Assembly (NCBI GenBank): GCA_002404675.1
Contig: DHKE01000069.1
Span: 47,405 to 76,393 of the forward strand
DNA length: 28,989 bases
Origin: Porphyromonadaceae bacterium UBA4702
Lineage (GTDB): Bacteria; Bacteroidota; Bacteroidia; Bacteroidales; Muribaculaceae
Reading direction: 5' to 3'
Notes under the pieces: generated by a model
Databases searched by the model: none
The model's input: the letters and a program-made list of their open reading frames with translations, nothing else
What the model was told of the DNA's origin: nothing
Part shown: positions 1 to 7,949 of the stretch, one piece after another
How the letters are laid out: each line of letters starts with the position of its first letter
Numbering within the stretch: position 1 is the first letter of the stretch
Made by a program: the position numbers and the translations under genes

Positions 1-38
1 CGCAGGGCGGCTACGGCGAGTTCCTTTTTGTCTGGCAT
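1..38 (-). CDS. pyrI: Aspartate carbamoyltransferase regulatory subunit, N-terminal fragment
   Basis: Only the first 12 codons lie in the window; the gene runs off the left edge. They read MPDKKELAVAAL, close to the KKELxVAAL start I know from Bacteroides PyrI. It begins 36 bp after the pyrB stop on the same strand, the usual pyrBI order. PyrI would bind the PyrB catalytic trimers and carry the nucleotide effector site and a zinc domain, both outside the window. The call rests on the short N-terminus plus position. Confidence 0.8.
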   Translation of the reverse strand, partial: MPDKKELAVAAL

Positions 39-74
39 GTTGTGTCTGGTATTTAGGGTGTCGGAGATGAGGGC

Positions 75-1004
75 TTATTCGGCTGCGGGGACAGGTATGC
101 CCATTGCGCGGCATATCATGGCCTGGCGGGCATAGAGGCCGTTCTTGGCCTGCTGGAAATAGTACGCTTTCGGGTTGTCGTCCACGTCCTGGGCTATCTC
201 GCCCACACGCGGCAGCGGGTGGAGGATGCGCAGGTTGGGGCGTGAGGTGGCGAGCATCGCGTTGTTGAGGTTGTAGAGGTCTTTGACGCGCTCATACTCC
301 AGCAGGTCGGTGAACCGCTCGCGCTGCACGCGAGTCATATATATAATGTCTGAGGAGTCTATTATTTCTCGCGAGAAGTCGCGGCTCTCGTTGAAGACGA
401 TGCCGTTTGAACGGCAGAACTCGCGGAACTCCGCTGGCATGCGCAGCTCGTCGCATGCCACGAAATTGAAGCGCACGTCGAAATGGCTGAGCGCCATGAG
501 CAGCGAGTGTACCGTGCGGCCGTATTTCAGGTCGCCCACCATGGTGAGCGTCAGGTTGTCGAGCCGTCCCTGTGTCTTGCGTATGGAGTAGAGGTCGAGC
601 ATCGTTTGCGAGGGGTGCTGGTGCGCGCCGTCGCCGGCGTTGATCACCGGCACGTCTGTCACTTCCGTTGCGTAGAGAGCCGCGCCCTCCAGGTAGTGGC
701 GCATCACGATGAGGTCGGCATAGTTTGACACCATCTTGATGGTGTCCTTGAGCGTCTCCCCTTTCGATGTGGAGGTGGCAGCCGGGTCGGAGAAGCCGAT
801 GACACGTCCGCCGAGGCGGTTGACCGCAGTCTCAAAGCTGAGGCGCGTGCGTGTGGACGGCTCGAAGAATAGCGTTGCCACCACCTTGCCGTCGAGCAGG
901 TGCGAGTCGGGGTGCTGTTCAAAATATGATGCGTTGTCGAGCAGACGGATGATTTCCTCTTTGCTCAAGTCGTTGATAGAGACGATGCTGTTGGGATTAC
1001 TCAT
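75..1004 (-). CDS. pyrB: Aspartate carbamoyltransferase catalytic subunit
   Basis: PyrB condenses carbamoyl phosphate with L-aspartate to N-carbamoyl-L-aspartate, the first committed step of pyrimidine synthesis, in the cytoplasm. The 309-residue protein (E. coli has about 311) shows the carbamoyl-phosphate loop FFEPSTRTR (46-54), the KGE segment (81-83), MRH (101-103), [10 protein letters not shown] (128-137), [12 protein letters not shown] (157-168) and a C-terminal HPLPR. I chose the start MSNPNS at 1004. An in-frame ATG at 1103 would add 33 residues unlike the family and would run across the promoter-like TATCTTTG. pyrI follows 36 bp downstream, so this is a pyrBI operon read leftward. 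No attenuator or leader peptide is visible before it. Confidence 0.97.
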   Translation of the reverse strand: MSNPNSIVSINDLSKEEIIRLLDNASYFEQHPDSHLLDGKVVATLFFEPSTRTRLSFETAVNRLGGRVIGFSDPAATSTSKGETLKDTIKMVSNYADLIVMRHYLEGAALYATEVTDVPVINAGDGAHQHPSQTMLDLYSIRKTQGRLDNLTLTMVGDLKYGRTVHSLLMALSHFDVRFNFVACDELRMPAEFREFCRSNGIVFNESRDFSREIIDSSDIIYMTRVQRERFTDLLEYERVKDLYNLNNAMLATSRPNLRILHPLPRVGEIAQDVDDNPKAYYFQQAKNGLYARQAMICRAMGIPVPAAE

Positions 1005-1023
1005 GTCCGGGGTGTTTTGTTTG

Positions 1024-1031
1024 CAAAGATA
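1024..1031 (-). promoter_or_regulatory. Promoter -7 element for pyrBI
   Basis: Read on the minus strand this is TATCTTTG, an exact match to the Bacteroidetes -7 consensus TANNTTTG, about 20 bp before the pyrB start codon. I see no clear TTG at the -33 position, so only half the promoter is supported. The mRNA leader would be only about 15 nt. Confidence 0.55.
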
Positions 1032-1119
1032 GGCAAAATCCACGGCTTGCACGCGGCTTGCGAGGCGGAAAATTCGCCCCTCCGTGAGCGGTAAATGCAT
1101 CATTAACTATAATTAATCG

Positions 1120-1127
1120 TATTTTTG
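1120..1127 (+). promoter_or_regulatory. Candidate upstream promoter -7 element for ddh
   Basis: TATTTTTG fits TANNTTTG and lies 80 bp before the ddh start codon in the divergent pyrB-ddh gap. A second match stands at 1161-1168. Which one is used cannot be told from sequence. Confidence 0.4.
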
Positions 1128-1160
1128 CGGCATAATAATGCTGTTCTGGGTAAAAACGAT

Positions 1161-1168
1161 TAATTTTG
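1161..1168 (+). promoter_or_regulatory. Candidate proximal promoter -7 element for ddh
   Basis: TAATTTTG is an exact TANNTTTG match 39 bp before the ddh ATG. No good TTG lies 19-20 bp upstream. The A-rich stretch that follows, up to the start codon, is typical of leaders in this phylum. Confidence 0.45.
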
Positions 1169-1207
1169 TGACCGCAATAGAAGTAAAACAATAAACTATC
1201 CATCAAG

Positions 1208-2101
1208 ATGAAGATCAGAGCAGCAATAGTCGGCTACGGCAACATCGGGCATTTCACCTTGCAGGCACTGCAGGCAGCCCCGGATTTTGAAATAGCGGGT
1301 GTGGTACGCCGCGACCCCTCACGCCGTGATGGCATACCGGCGGAAATCCCCGTAGTGGCATCTGTCGCCGAACTCGAGAACGTGCAGGTGGCAATACTCG
1401 CCACGCCCACGCGCAAGGTCGAGGAGTACGCACGCGAGATACTCGCCATGGGCATAAACACCGTTGACAGCTTCGACATACACACTGGCATACCGGCATT
1501 GCGCAAGTCGCTCGGCGACGTGGCTCGCCAGCACGGCACAGTCTCCGTCATCTCTGCCGGCTGGGATCCGGGCAGCGACTCTGTGGTGCGCACGCTGATG
1601 CAGGCTCTCGCCCCCAAGGGCGTGACATACACCAATTTCGGCCCTGGCATGAGCATGGGGCACACCGTGGCTGTCAAGGCTATCGCCGGTGTCAAGGACG
1701 CGCTCTCGATGACTATCCCCACCGGCACGGGCATACACCGCCGTATGGTATACGTTGAACTCCTCCCCGGACACGACATCGCCAAGGTGGCTGCCGACAT
1801 CAAGGCTGACCCATATTTCGCTTCCGACGAGACTCACGTCATGGCGGTGGACTGTGTGGACGACCTGAAGGACATGGGACACGGCGTGAACCTGGTGCGC
1901 AAGGGCGTTTCCGGCATGACGCAGAACCAGCTCCTCGAGTTTGACATGAAGATAAACAACCCGGCGCTCACCGGCCAGGTGCTTGTATGCGCCGCCCGTG
2001 CCGCAATGCGTATGCAGCCCGGTTGCTACACCATGATAGAAATCCCCGTGGTTGACCTCCTTCCCGGCGACCGCGACCAGTGGATAGGCAAGCTCGTCTG
2101 A
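1208..2101 (+). CDS. ddh: meso-Diaminopimelate D-dehydrogenase
   Basis: This NADPH-dependent cytoplasmic enzyme interconverts meso-2,6-diaminopimelate and L-2-amino-6-oxopimelate, giving a one-step route to the peptidoglycan cross-linking amino acid and lysine precursor. The 297-residue protein opens with a Rossmann dinucleotide motif GYGNIG (9-14). It has DSFDIH (87-92), the signature AGWDPGSDSV (117-126), FGPGMSMGH (144-152) and MGHGVNLV (223-230), all matching the diaminopimelate dehydrogenase family rather than DapB or homoserine dehydrogenase. The length is somewhat below the roughly 320 residues of Corynebacterium Ddh and fits the shorter Symbiobacterium-like type. It is a single-gene unit, transcribed divergently from pyrBI and closed by a strong hairpin. 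Confidence 0.93.
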   Translation: MKIRAAIVGYGNIGHFTLQALQAAPDFEIAGVVRRDPSRRDGIPAEIPVVASVAELENVQVAILATPTRKVEEYAREILAMGINTVDSFDIHTGIPALRKSLGDVARQHGTVSVISAGWDPGSDSVVRTLMQALAPKGVTYTNFGPGMSMGHTVAVKAIAGVKDALSMTIPTGTGIHRRMVYVELLPGHDIAKVAADIKADPYFASDETHVMAVDCVDDLKDMGHGVNLVRKGVSGMTQNQLLEFDMKINNPALTGQVLVCAARAAMRMQPGCYTMIEIPVVDLLPGDRDQWIGKLV

Positions 2102-2122
2102 CCACGGCCAGCCTCATATTAC

Positions 2123-2156
2123 AACCGGGCGCATCAGCAGTTTGATGCGCCCGGTT
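2123..2156 (+). terminator. Terminator after ddh
   Basis: A perfect 14-bp stem (AACCGGGCGCATCA at 2123-2136 with its complement at 2143-2156) encloses a 6-nt loop 21 bp after the ddh stop. It is followed by the short T-rich run TATTTC. The weak U-tract lowers certainty about efficiency, but stem strength and position fit an intrinsic terminator. Confidence 0.85.
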
Positions 2157-2171
2157 TATTTCATCGGAGTA

Positions 2172-2196
2172 CTCTGAGAACTCCGAGTTCTCAGAG
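2172..2196 (-). terminator. Terminator after the M18 aminopeptidase gene
   Basis: CTCTGAGAACT (2172-2182) and its exact complement (2186-2196) form an 11-bp stem with a 3-nt loop, 5 bp past the stop of the minus-strand gene. With the hairpin at 2123-2156 it makes a double terminator between convergent genes. The minus-strand side lacks a good T run. Confidence 0.7.
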
Positions 2197-2201
2197 AGGG
2201 A

Positions 2202-3503
2202 TTAGCTGAAGAATGTCGCGAAGAGCTTCACGGCGGCGATATGGTCCTCGACAGAGGCGGTCTCGCGAGCCGAGTGCATAGCCCAGATGGCGTTGCCCAT
2301 GTCCACACCGCGCAGGTCCATCTGCGCCGTCAGTATGTTGCCGAGCGTCGAGCCTCCAGCCACGTCGCTGTGGTTGACGAAATACTGGCACTTCACGCCC
2401 GCCTGCTGGCACAGCGACTTCATCACTGCCGAGCCGTCGGCATCGGTCATGTACTTGCAGTTGGCGTTTATCTTGATGACCGGGCCGCCGCCCATCACGG
2501 CGTGGTTGGTCGGGTCGTACTTCTCGTTGTAGTTGGGATGCCAAGCGTGCGCGTCGTCGGCGGAAATCATGAACGAGCGGTCCACGGCGCGGAAGAACGA
2601 CTGCGCATCGCCGCCGGCACAGGCGCAGAGGCGTTCCAGCATGGAGCGGAGCACCGGCGAGTGTGCGCCCTGCTTGGTGCCCGAGCCGGTCTCCTCGTTG
2701 TCAAATATCGCCATGACGCGGGTAGCGTCGGCAGCGGTGCCGGCCTGTTGCAGCAGAGCCTCGAGTGCGGCGAATGCCATTGACAGGTCGTCGATGCGTG
2801 CAGACTGGAAATACTCGTTGTTTACACCGGCCAGGCCAGACGGCTCGAGGGGGTAGAGGCACAGCTCATATTCGAGTATGTCCTCCGGCTTGATGCCGAG
2901 TTCTGCGGCAACGGTCATCTTGACGATGCCGCCATTTGTTTTCTGTTCCTCGATCTGCTCGGGCGTGAAGTATCCCATCACAGGCTTCATGTCCTTCTGC
3001 ACGGAGAGCTTGTTGCCCTCGTTGACGGCGCGGTTGAAGTGTATGGCGAGGTGGGGTATGAACGCTACGGGGCGTTTCATGTCGATGAGGCGAGTCTCGG
3101 GGTGGAGGGCATCCTTGCCGCGCAGCATCACACGGCCTGATATGGAGAGGGGGCGGTCAAACCAGGTGTATAGTATTCCGCCGCCGTATTTCTCCACATT
3201 GAGCGTCACCACGCCGCCGTCGCCGTATATCTCGGCGTTGGGCTTGATTTTGAAGCACGGGGAGTCGCTGTGTGCGCTGATGATGCGGAAGCCGGTCTCG
3301 GCGGGGTCTTTGCTGCCGACGATGAACGCGAACACGGCAGAGCCGTTCTTGACCACATAGCGGCGGTCGCCAGGGCGGAGCTGCCAGGCGTCGGCGGGGT
3401 TGAGCCGCTCAAAGCCGTTGGTGTCGAGAGCCTTGCTTATCGTGTCTGCCGCGAGGAAATTGCAGGTCGAGGCATCGAGGTATTTCAGAAGTCTTTCTAT
3501 CAT
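2202..3503 (-). CDS. M18 family aminopeptidase (aspartyl aminopeptidase type)
   Basis: This cytoplasmic dizinc exopeptidase family removes N-terminal, often acidic, residues from peptides. The 433-residue protein has the full set of family landmarks: SAHSDSP with metal ligand H78, RIDDL with the bridging aspartate (237-238), FDNEETGSGTKQGA with the catalytic and metal glutamates 270-271, SADDAHA (314-320) and the final ligand in MHSARE (H410). Length and the order of motifs match M18 enzymes. It lies 45 bp downstream of the DUF5063 gene on the same strand and is probably the last gene of that transcript. No signal peptide is visible. The exact substrate preference cannot be read from the sequence. 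Confidence 0.95.
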   Translation of the reverse strand: MIERLLKYLDASTCNFLAADTISKALDTNGFERLNPADAWQLRPGDRRYVVKNGSAVFAFIVGSKDPAETGFRIISAHSDSPCFKIKPNAEIYGDGGVVTLNVEKYGGGILYTWFDRPLSISGRVMLRGKDALHPETRLIDMKRPVAFIPHLAIHFNRAVNEGNKLSVQKDMKPVMGYFTPEQIEEQKTNGGIVKMTVAAELGIKPEDILEYELCLYPLEPSGLAGVNNEYFQSARIDDLSMAFAALEALLQQAGTAADATRVMAIFDNEETGSGTKQGAHSPVLRSMLERLCACAGGDAQSFFRAVDRSFMISADDAHAWHPNYNEKYDPTNHAVMGGGPVIKINANCKYMTDADGSAVMKSLCQQAGVKCQYFVNHSDVAGGSTLGNILTAQMDLRGVDMGNAIWAMHSARETASVEDHIAAVKLFATFFS

Positions 3504-3548
3504 GATGTTGGTTTTATTGGTTGCTTGGTTATGGGTGTAAGAGGCGCG

Positions 3549-4037
3549 TCACTGATGGAAGCGCAGCCGGTTGAGCGCACGCATGACGTTGCACAGCGTC
3601 TGCGACCAGTAGGCGCGGAAATTGTCGCGGCAGGCAGCGAATGACTCGGCGAGGCTGTCGCCGCCGCTCTCGCGCACCGCTGCCACGAAGTTGAACAGGT
3701 CTTGGTACATGTCGGCGATGCATTCGCCTATGGAGGCGGCTATCGGCGTGTCGCTGTATTTCATGTCCTCCTCAAAGGTCTCGAGATACATGTCGTCCTC
3801 GCCCAGCAGTGCAGCCACGCGCCGGCGTATGCTCTCGTAATGCTCTTCGTCCACATACGGGTGTATGTACTCCTCTTCGGCATCGGTGTCGCCAGTGCTG
3901 AAGTCCATGTACAGCTGCGGCAGCAGCGTGAGCATGGCGTCGATGAACTCCTCCCGTCCCAGCTCGGCGCAGTTTTCGGCAGCCAGGCAGAAGTCGCGGG
4001 CGTGTGTGAGGGCGCTTATCAGTTTGTTGTCAGTCAT
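3549..4037 (-). CDS. DUF5063 domain protein
   Basis: This is a 162-residue cytoplasmic, acidic, probably all-helical protein of unknown function. The middle and C-terminus (YESIRRRVAALLGEDD, then YLETFEEDMKYSD, then ADMYQDLFNF, then YWSQTLCNVMRALN) match what I recall of the DUF5063 family of Bacteroidetes. In many Bacteroides genomes that family sits next to a 3'-5' exonuclease gene; here the neighbours are a DUF1573 gene 15 bp upstream and an M18 peptidase gene downstream, so the usual partner is absent. No catalytic motif is apparent. Confidence 0.85.
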   Translation of the reverse strand: MTDNKLISALTHARDFCLAAENCAELGREEFIDAMLTLLPQLYMDFSTGDTDAEEEYIHPYVDEEHYESIRRRVAALLGEDDMYLETFEEDMKYSDTPIAASIGECIADMYQDLFNFVAAVRESGGDSLAESFAACRDNFRAYWSQTLCNVMRALNRLRFHQ

Positions 4038-4052
4038 TGTGCGGTGTGTATG

Positions 4053-5138
4053 TCATTTTATCTTGCCGGCGAAACGCACCTTGCGCACAGGCATCAGCGG
4101 GTCGTCGCTCACCACCATTATTTCGCCAGTGATGATTTCGCCGCTTATCTTGCCTGTGTCTATCTCCACGCTCACTTTCTGCTTCTTGCCCGGGGCGATG
4201 CGCTGCGGCATCTTCGTTACCGACAATGCCTTGCAGGGGGAGTAGACTCGGGATATGTGCAGGTCGCTCTTGCCCGTATTGCGCACCTCGAATGTCAGCC
4301 GAGCGGTCTTGCCGCGCTTGATTTCGCCGATTTCGAGTATGTCGGGGCGGGTGTCGGCTTGCGGGGCGAGGCTTAGGTCGCCGCCCGGGTATTTAGACCT
4401 GTCGGGGACGATGTTGACCTTTACTGTCAATTCGGTGCAATCATCGCCGGCGCAATAGGTGTATGTGCTTTGCAGCAGGCCGAGCGTTTCAGCCTGTGCG
4501 GTGTTGATGTATACGCTTATGGTCTGCACCTGCCCCGGCGGCACTGTGCCTGGGGTCATGGTGACATAGTCGGGCATCGGGAACCCTTCGCCGCCGTTTG
4601 CCCGCAGGGTTATCGGCATGGGTTGTTCGGAGGCGTTGTATGCCGATATGTATGTGTGCTTGGATTTGCCGTGCACCACGTTGCCGAAATCGACGGTGCG
4701 CTCCGACAGGCGCATCTGCCCGACGGCTATGGGGTACTTGTCGGCGAGCGAGCTGACAGTGCCGATGACAGTACCGGTGATGCGTATGAACTTGGGCGTG
4801 TCGCAGTCGGAGAGGTATACCTTGACCGTCTTGCCGAACTTGCCGGGGCGGCCGGCGGGGTTGTAGCTGAACCGCACGGTGGCAGTGTCGCCCGGCGCAA
4901 TGGGGTCTTCCGGCCAGTCCACGGCGGTGCAGCCGCAAGACGGCCTGACACGGCGTATGGAGACGGCCTCCGTGCCATGGTTGACAAAACGAGCAAACCC
5001 CTGGCGCGGGCCTTCCGCCTCGCGCCAAGTGCCGAAGTCATACTCCTCTTCCAGCCATTCCACCTGCGCCAGCATCGCCAGTGAGGACAGCATTGCGAGC
5101 GTCACGGCTGCTGTGTGCCTGAACCTGAAGCCGCTCAT
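4053..5138 (-). CDS. Secreted DUF1573 protein with three Ig-like (ASH-type) repeats
   Basis: The 361-residue protein starts with a signal peptide (hydrophobic 10-24, likely cut after AMLA). Three similar beta-rich segments follow, at about 26-125, 142-245 and 264-361. Each opens with a DFG or IGE type motif and has a PG turn (IAPGDTATVRF, VPPGQVQTISV, IAPGKKQKVSV). The first repeat carries the DUF1573 hallmark SCGC (67-70); the second and third lack it, keeping only a single Cys (PC at 301-302) in the third. DUF1573 domains resemble ASPM/SPD-2/Hydin domains, and their role in Bacteroidetes envelopes is unknown to me. The start overlaps the stop of the smaller DUF1573 gene as ATGA, so the two are translationally coupled and their products may act together outside the cytoplasm. 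Confidence 0.88.
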   Translation of the reverse strand: MSGFRFRHTAAVTLAMLSSLAMLAQVEWLEEEYDFGTWREAEGPRQGFARFVNHGTEAVSIRRVRPSCGCTAVDWPEDPIAPGDTATVRFSYNPAGRPGKFGKTVKVYLSDCDTPKFIRITGTVIGTVSSLADKYPIAVGQMRLSERTVDFGNVVHGKSKHTYISAYNASEQPMPITLRANGGEGFPMPDYVTMTPGTVPPGQVQTISVYINTAQAETLGLLQSTYTYCAGDDCTELTVKVNIVPDRSKYPGGDLSLAPQADTRPDILEIGEIKRGKTARLTFEVRNTGKSDLHISRVYSPCKALSVTKMPQRIAPGKKQKVSVEIDTGKISGEIITGEIMVVSDDPLMPVRKVRFAGKIK

Positions 5139-5539
5139 TTCTTGGCCTTTGGTATGACGTTGCCGGTTATCTTCAGCCGCACTTTGCCCGGCGAGCCGTT
5201 GGTGCGCACGGTGACTACCTTCTCAAACCCGCCGGGCCGTCCGTTGGGGTTGAACGTTACCTTGATTTTCCCCTTCTTGCCTGGGGCAATGGGCGATTTG
5301 GGATATTCCGGGCGTGTGCAGCCGCATTGTGCTGTCACGTCGATTATCACCAGATTGGCGTTGCCCTCGTTGACAAACTCAAACGTGTGCGAGGCTGCGC
5401 CCTTCGCCTCCTGGATGTTGCCGAAGTCGTGCTTGACCTCCTCAAACACGATTTTCGCCTTGCCTCCGCCACCGGCGTACAGGGCTGTTGAGATGACCGC
5501 CACCATGGCGATGACGACCAGAGAGATGATCCTTTTCAT
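5135..5539 (-). CDS. Secreted single-domain DUF1573 protein
   Basis: I chose the start MKRIIS at 5539, which gives a clean signal peptide (hydrophobic 4-22, cut near ALYA-GG) and a 134-residue protein. The longer in-frame ATG at 5590 only adds 17 residues before the signal. One DUF1573 domain follows, with HDFGNI (38-42), the conserved QCGCTRP (71-77), a PIAPGKKGKIKVTF strand-turn-strand and NPNGRPGGFEK. It is the upstream member of the ATGA-coupled pair. The 96-bp gap from the recombinase gene upstream has no exact TANNTTTG element, so its promoter is unclear. Confidence 0.88.
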   Translation of the reverse strand: MKRIISLVVIAMVAVISTALYAGGGGKAKIVFEEVKHDFGNIQEAKGAASHTFEFVNEGNANLVIIDVTAQCGCTRPEYPKSPIAPGKKGKIKVTFNPNGRPGGFEKVVTVRTNGSPGKVRLKITGNVIPKAKK

Positions 5540-5635
5540 ATCAGTTAGAATTATGGCCTCCGCCGAAAGTTTAATCACGGCGGCAATCATGCATATATAA
5601 CGGCGAATGTCGTTTCATGTTGTATGGCACGAGGG

Positions 5636-6574
5636 TCAGTCGAGCAGCTGAAGGATTGTCTCGTTGGCATTGTCGATTACGGCCGTGTCTATCGATGCGA
5701 GGTAGATGCGTGTGGTGCGTTCTGAGTCATGCCCGAGGCCTGAACTGATCACGGCAATGGGTATGTTGTTGGTGTGGGCGATGCTTGCCCAAGCGTGCCG
5801 CGCTACATACATGGTCAGCTTCTCCTCCAGGTCGGTCATCAGCCCCACGTTCTTGAGGGCTCGGTTCACGCTCTGCATGGTGTTTTTGTATTGCTTCCAC
5901 CTGTCGCCCAGCGGATTGCTGATGATAGGAAGCAGGAAAGGGGAGTCTTGCGGCGAGGGGTGACGGTCCACTATCGCCTGCATGCGGCGGTCCCATCTCA
6001 TGGCCATCAGCTGCCCGGTTTTGCGCCGCCGGTAGGAGAGGGTGTTCATGCGCAGGTCAGACTTGCGGAGGAACGCCATGTCCACGAATGACATCCCCCG
6101 GGTGTAGAAAGAGAACAGGAACATGTCGCGAGCGAATGCCTCCATGGGGTATTTTGACAGGTTGACGCGCTTTATCACACGGACGGCATCGACGTTGATG
6201 GCGCGTTTCAGCGTCTTGTCCACGCCGGTATACACGTGGCGGAAGGGCATTGCCTGAGTTACGAGCCCTCGTTCAACGGCGCGGTTGTATATTGCCCGCA
6301 AGTTGCGCATATAGAATGAGCTGGTGTTGTCCGTCAGCCCGAGGCCGTGCAGGTAAGCCTCATACGCCAGCATGGTCTGCGACGTTATCTGTCCCAAAAG
6401 GATGTCCCTTCCGTCACGGAAGCGGCGGAAGCTGTTCAACGCAGTGTTGTATTTCTCGGACATTCGCGATTTGCCGACAGAGCGCATCTCGCGGATTACC
6501 TGGCACGTGAATGTGAACAGCGACATCTGCGGTTCGTCCCGAAGCGCATCGGTGCTGATAGCGGTGTTTGTCAT
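5636..6574 (-). CDS. Tyrosine-type site-specific recombinase
   Basis: The 312-residue protein has a core-binding SAM-like domain (about 17-115) and a catalytic domain (about 125-312). Catalytic residues can be placed: R159 in FYTRGMSFVDM, K185 in RRRKTGQ, R259 in YVARHAWAS, H282 in GLGHDSE and nucleophile Y291 in RIYL. Where most integrases have HxxR, this one has Y256xxR259, which I recall as common in the Bacteroidetes branch that includes DNA invertases and conjugative element integrases. I chose MTNTAIS at 6574 because the in-frame ATG at 6811 would add 79 low-complexity residues running through the promoter. No neighbouring excisionase, mobilization gene, tRNA or obvious inverted repeat pair is visible, so target and role (inversion, dimer resolution, element remnant) remain open. 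Confidence 0.93.
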   Translation of the reverse strand: MTNTAISTDALRDEPQMSLFTFTCQVIREMRSVGKSRMSEKYNTALNSFRRFRDGRDILLGQITSQTMLAYEAYLHGLGLTDNTSSFYMRNLRAIYNRAVERGLVTQAMPFRHVYTGVDKTLKRAINVDAVRVIKRVNLSKYPMEAFARDMFLFSFYTRGMSFVDMAFLRKSDLRMNTLSYRRRKTGQLMAMRWDRRMQAIVDRHPSPQDSPFLLPIISNPLGDRWKQYKNTMQSVNRALKNVGLMTDLEEKLTMYVARHAWASIAHTNNIPIAVISSGLGHDSERTTRIYLASIDTAVIDNANETILQLLD

Positions 6575-6607
6575 TGTCTTAGTATGTTGTAAGTGATGTA
6601 TGTGGTG

Positions 6608-6615
6608 CAAAAGTA
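6608..6615 (-). promoter_or_regulatory. Promoter -7 element for the recombinase gene
   Basis: On the minus strand this is TACTTTTG, an exact TANNTTTG match 34 bp before the chosen start codon at 6574. No CAA (TTG on the minus strand) is seen at the -33 spacing. It supports the short start over the ATG at 6811. Confidence 0.55.
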
Positions 6616-6678
6616 GCAGGAGGAGGGGAATGTCGCCGCCGAAAGCACGGCGAAATCGCGGCGAGGCGTTTTTTTGTT

Positions 6679-6708
6679 TTGCGGTGACGGAAATAGTAGT
6701 TAAATTTG
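6679..6708 (+). promoter_or_regulatory. Promoter of the AI-2E family gene
   Basis: TTG (6679-6681), a 19-bp spacer and TAAATTTG (6701-6708) match both Bacteroidetes sigma-A boxes. The start codon is 50 bp further. The leader contains a short GC-rich imperfect hairpin (6724-6743), which could affect translation or mRNA stability. Confidence 0.75.
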
Positions 6709-6758
6709 CGTAATGAAAACGATGCGGAGGCCTGGGCCGCCGCGCAAACGACAAGATT

Positions 6759-7904
6759 ATGGCAGACATCGGCAACAATGCACCGTACACATTCGACCGC
6801 GTGGTCCGCATCCTCGGGGGCGTGCTGCTTCTGGGCGTCGCAGTTTACCTGCTCAATTTCCTCAAGGGGGTGCTGCTCCCCTTCTTCGTCGCGTGGCTGA
6901 TAGCGTATATGCTCGAGCCAGTGGTGAAATGGAACATCCGCTGGATGCACTGCCGCAAGCGGTTCCTCCCCGTGGTGTTCACCCTCGTTGAGGTGACAGC
7001 GGTCTTCGGCGCAATACTCGCCGTCACCGTGCCTTACATCATGAGCGAGTGTTCGGAGATGGGCAAGATGCTGCGCACATACGCCAACACGCAGATTCAC
7101 CTGCCCTGGGTGGCGCAGCAGGTACACGACTTCATAAAGGAGCACGTCAATTTCGAGTACATCGCCTCGCTCCTCAGCCGTGAGCAGTGGATTGCGCTGC
7201 TTAAGGAGACCGCTGCCTCGTCGTGGAACGTGCTGAGTTCAGGGCTGACCTTCGTGCTCGAGCTGCTCAGCTGGCTGATAGTCTTCCTCTACCTCATATT
7301 CATAATGATAGACTACGAGCGGCTGTCGCAGTCGTTCCGTCATCTGGTGCCTGGCCGCCACCGCCACCGCGTGTTCAAGATATTTGACGATGTCAAGAGC
7401 GCGATGAACCGCTATTTCCGCGGCCAGTTCATCATCGCCATGTCGGTGGGCGTGCTTTTTGCCGTAGGCTTTTGGATTATCGGGCTGCCTATGGGCGTGC
7501 TGCTCGGCCTGTTCATAGGCATGCTTAACATGGTGCCTTACCTGCAGCTCATCTCGTTGCCCATTACGCTGGTGCTGTGCATTGTCGCTACGGCCGGCGG
7601 CGCGAACTTCTGGGTGATACTGGGCGCGAGCATAGCAGTCTATTTGGTGGTACAGTGCATACAAGACCTCATACTGACCCCGAAAATCATGGGGCATGCC
7701 ATGGGGTTGAACCCTGCGATAATACTGCTGTCGCTCTCGGTGTGGGGGTCGCTGCTCGGCTTCATGGGCCTCATCATTGCCCTGCCGCTGACCACGCTGG
7801 TGCTGTCATACTATGACATGTATGTGCTGCAACGCCTCAAGCGCAAGTCTGACCGCGAGAGCATCGAGAAGATAATCCATGAGGAGAACCCCGCGCAGGA
7901 GTAA
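6759..7904 (+). CDS. AI-2E family transporter-like membrane protein
   Basis: This is a 381-residue inner-membrane protein with about eight hydrophobic segments: two near 12-50, one near 68-95, one near 160-187, and a C-terminal cluster from about 222 to 358. The signature is near the end: TPKIMGHAMGLNPAIILL followed by LGFMGLIIALPLTT, typical of the PerM/YdiK/TqsA family. Family members have been linked to autoinducer-2 export or Na+/H+ exchange, but most are uncharacterized and nothing here points to AI-2. A charged cytoplasmic tail of about 20 residues closes the protein. It has its own strong promoter; the GT32 gene follows after 45 bp with a separate -7 box. Confidence 0.93.
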   Translation: MADIGNNAPYTFDRVVRILGGVLLLGVAVYLLNFLKGVLLPFFVAWLIAYMLEPVVKWNIRWMHCRKRFLPVVFTLVEVTAVFGAILAVTVPYIMSECSEMGKMLRTYANTQIHLPWVAQQVHDFIKEHVNFEYIASLLSREQWIALLKETAASSWNVLSSGLTFVLELLSWLIVFLYLIFIMIDYERLSQSFRHLVPGRHRHRVFKIFDDVKSAMNRYFRGQFIIAMSVGVLFAVGFWIIGLPMGVLLGLFIGMLNMVPYLQLISLPITLVLCIVATAGGANFWVILGASIAVYLVVQCIQDLILTPKIMGHAMGLNPAIILLSLSVWGSLLGFMGLIIALPLTTLVLSYYDMYVLQRLKRKSDRESIEKIIHEENPAQE

Positions 7905-7915
7905 GAAATTTGAGT

Positions 7916-7923
7916 TAACTTTG
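7916..7923 (+). promoter_or_regulatory. Promoter -7 element before the glycosyltransferase pair
   Basis: TAACTTTG, an exact TANNTTTG match, sits in the 45-bp gap 27 bp before the GT32 start codon. A TTG at -33 is not evident, since that region is the end of the preceding gene. Confidence 0.5.
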
Positions 7924-7949
7924 CGGCTGTTTTCCCAGCATCAGATGAC

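Noticed and set aside
1005..1103. Longer pyrB start at 1103
   Set aside because: The extra 33 residues do not resemble PyrB and cover the TATCTTTG promoter box; the ATG at 1004 gives the usual length.
5540..6760. Inverted repeats forming an invertible promoter beside the recombinase
   Set aside because: I looked on both sides of the gene and found only short GC-rich hairpins (for example 6724-6743), not a pair of matching recombination sites flanking a promoter.
6575..6811. 79-residue N-terminal extension of the recombinase
   Set aside because: It is low-complexity (Leu/His runs), crosses the gene's own promoter element and overlaps the start of the divergent AI-2E gene.
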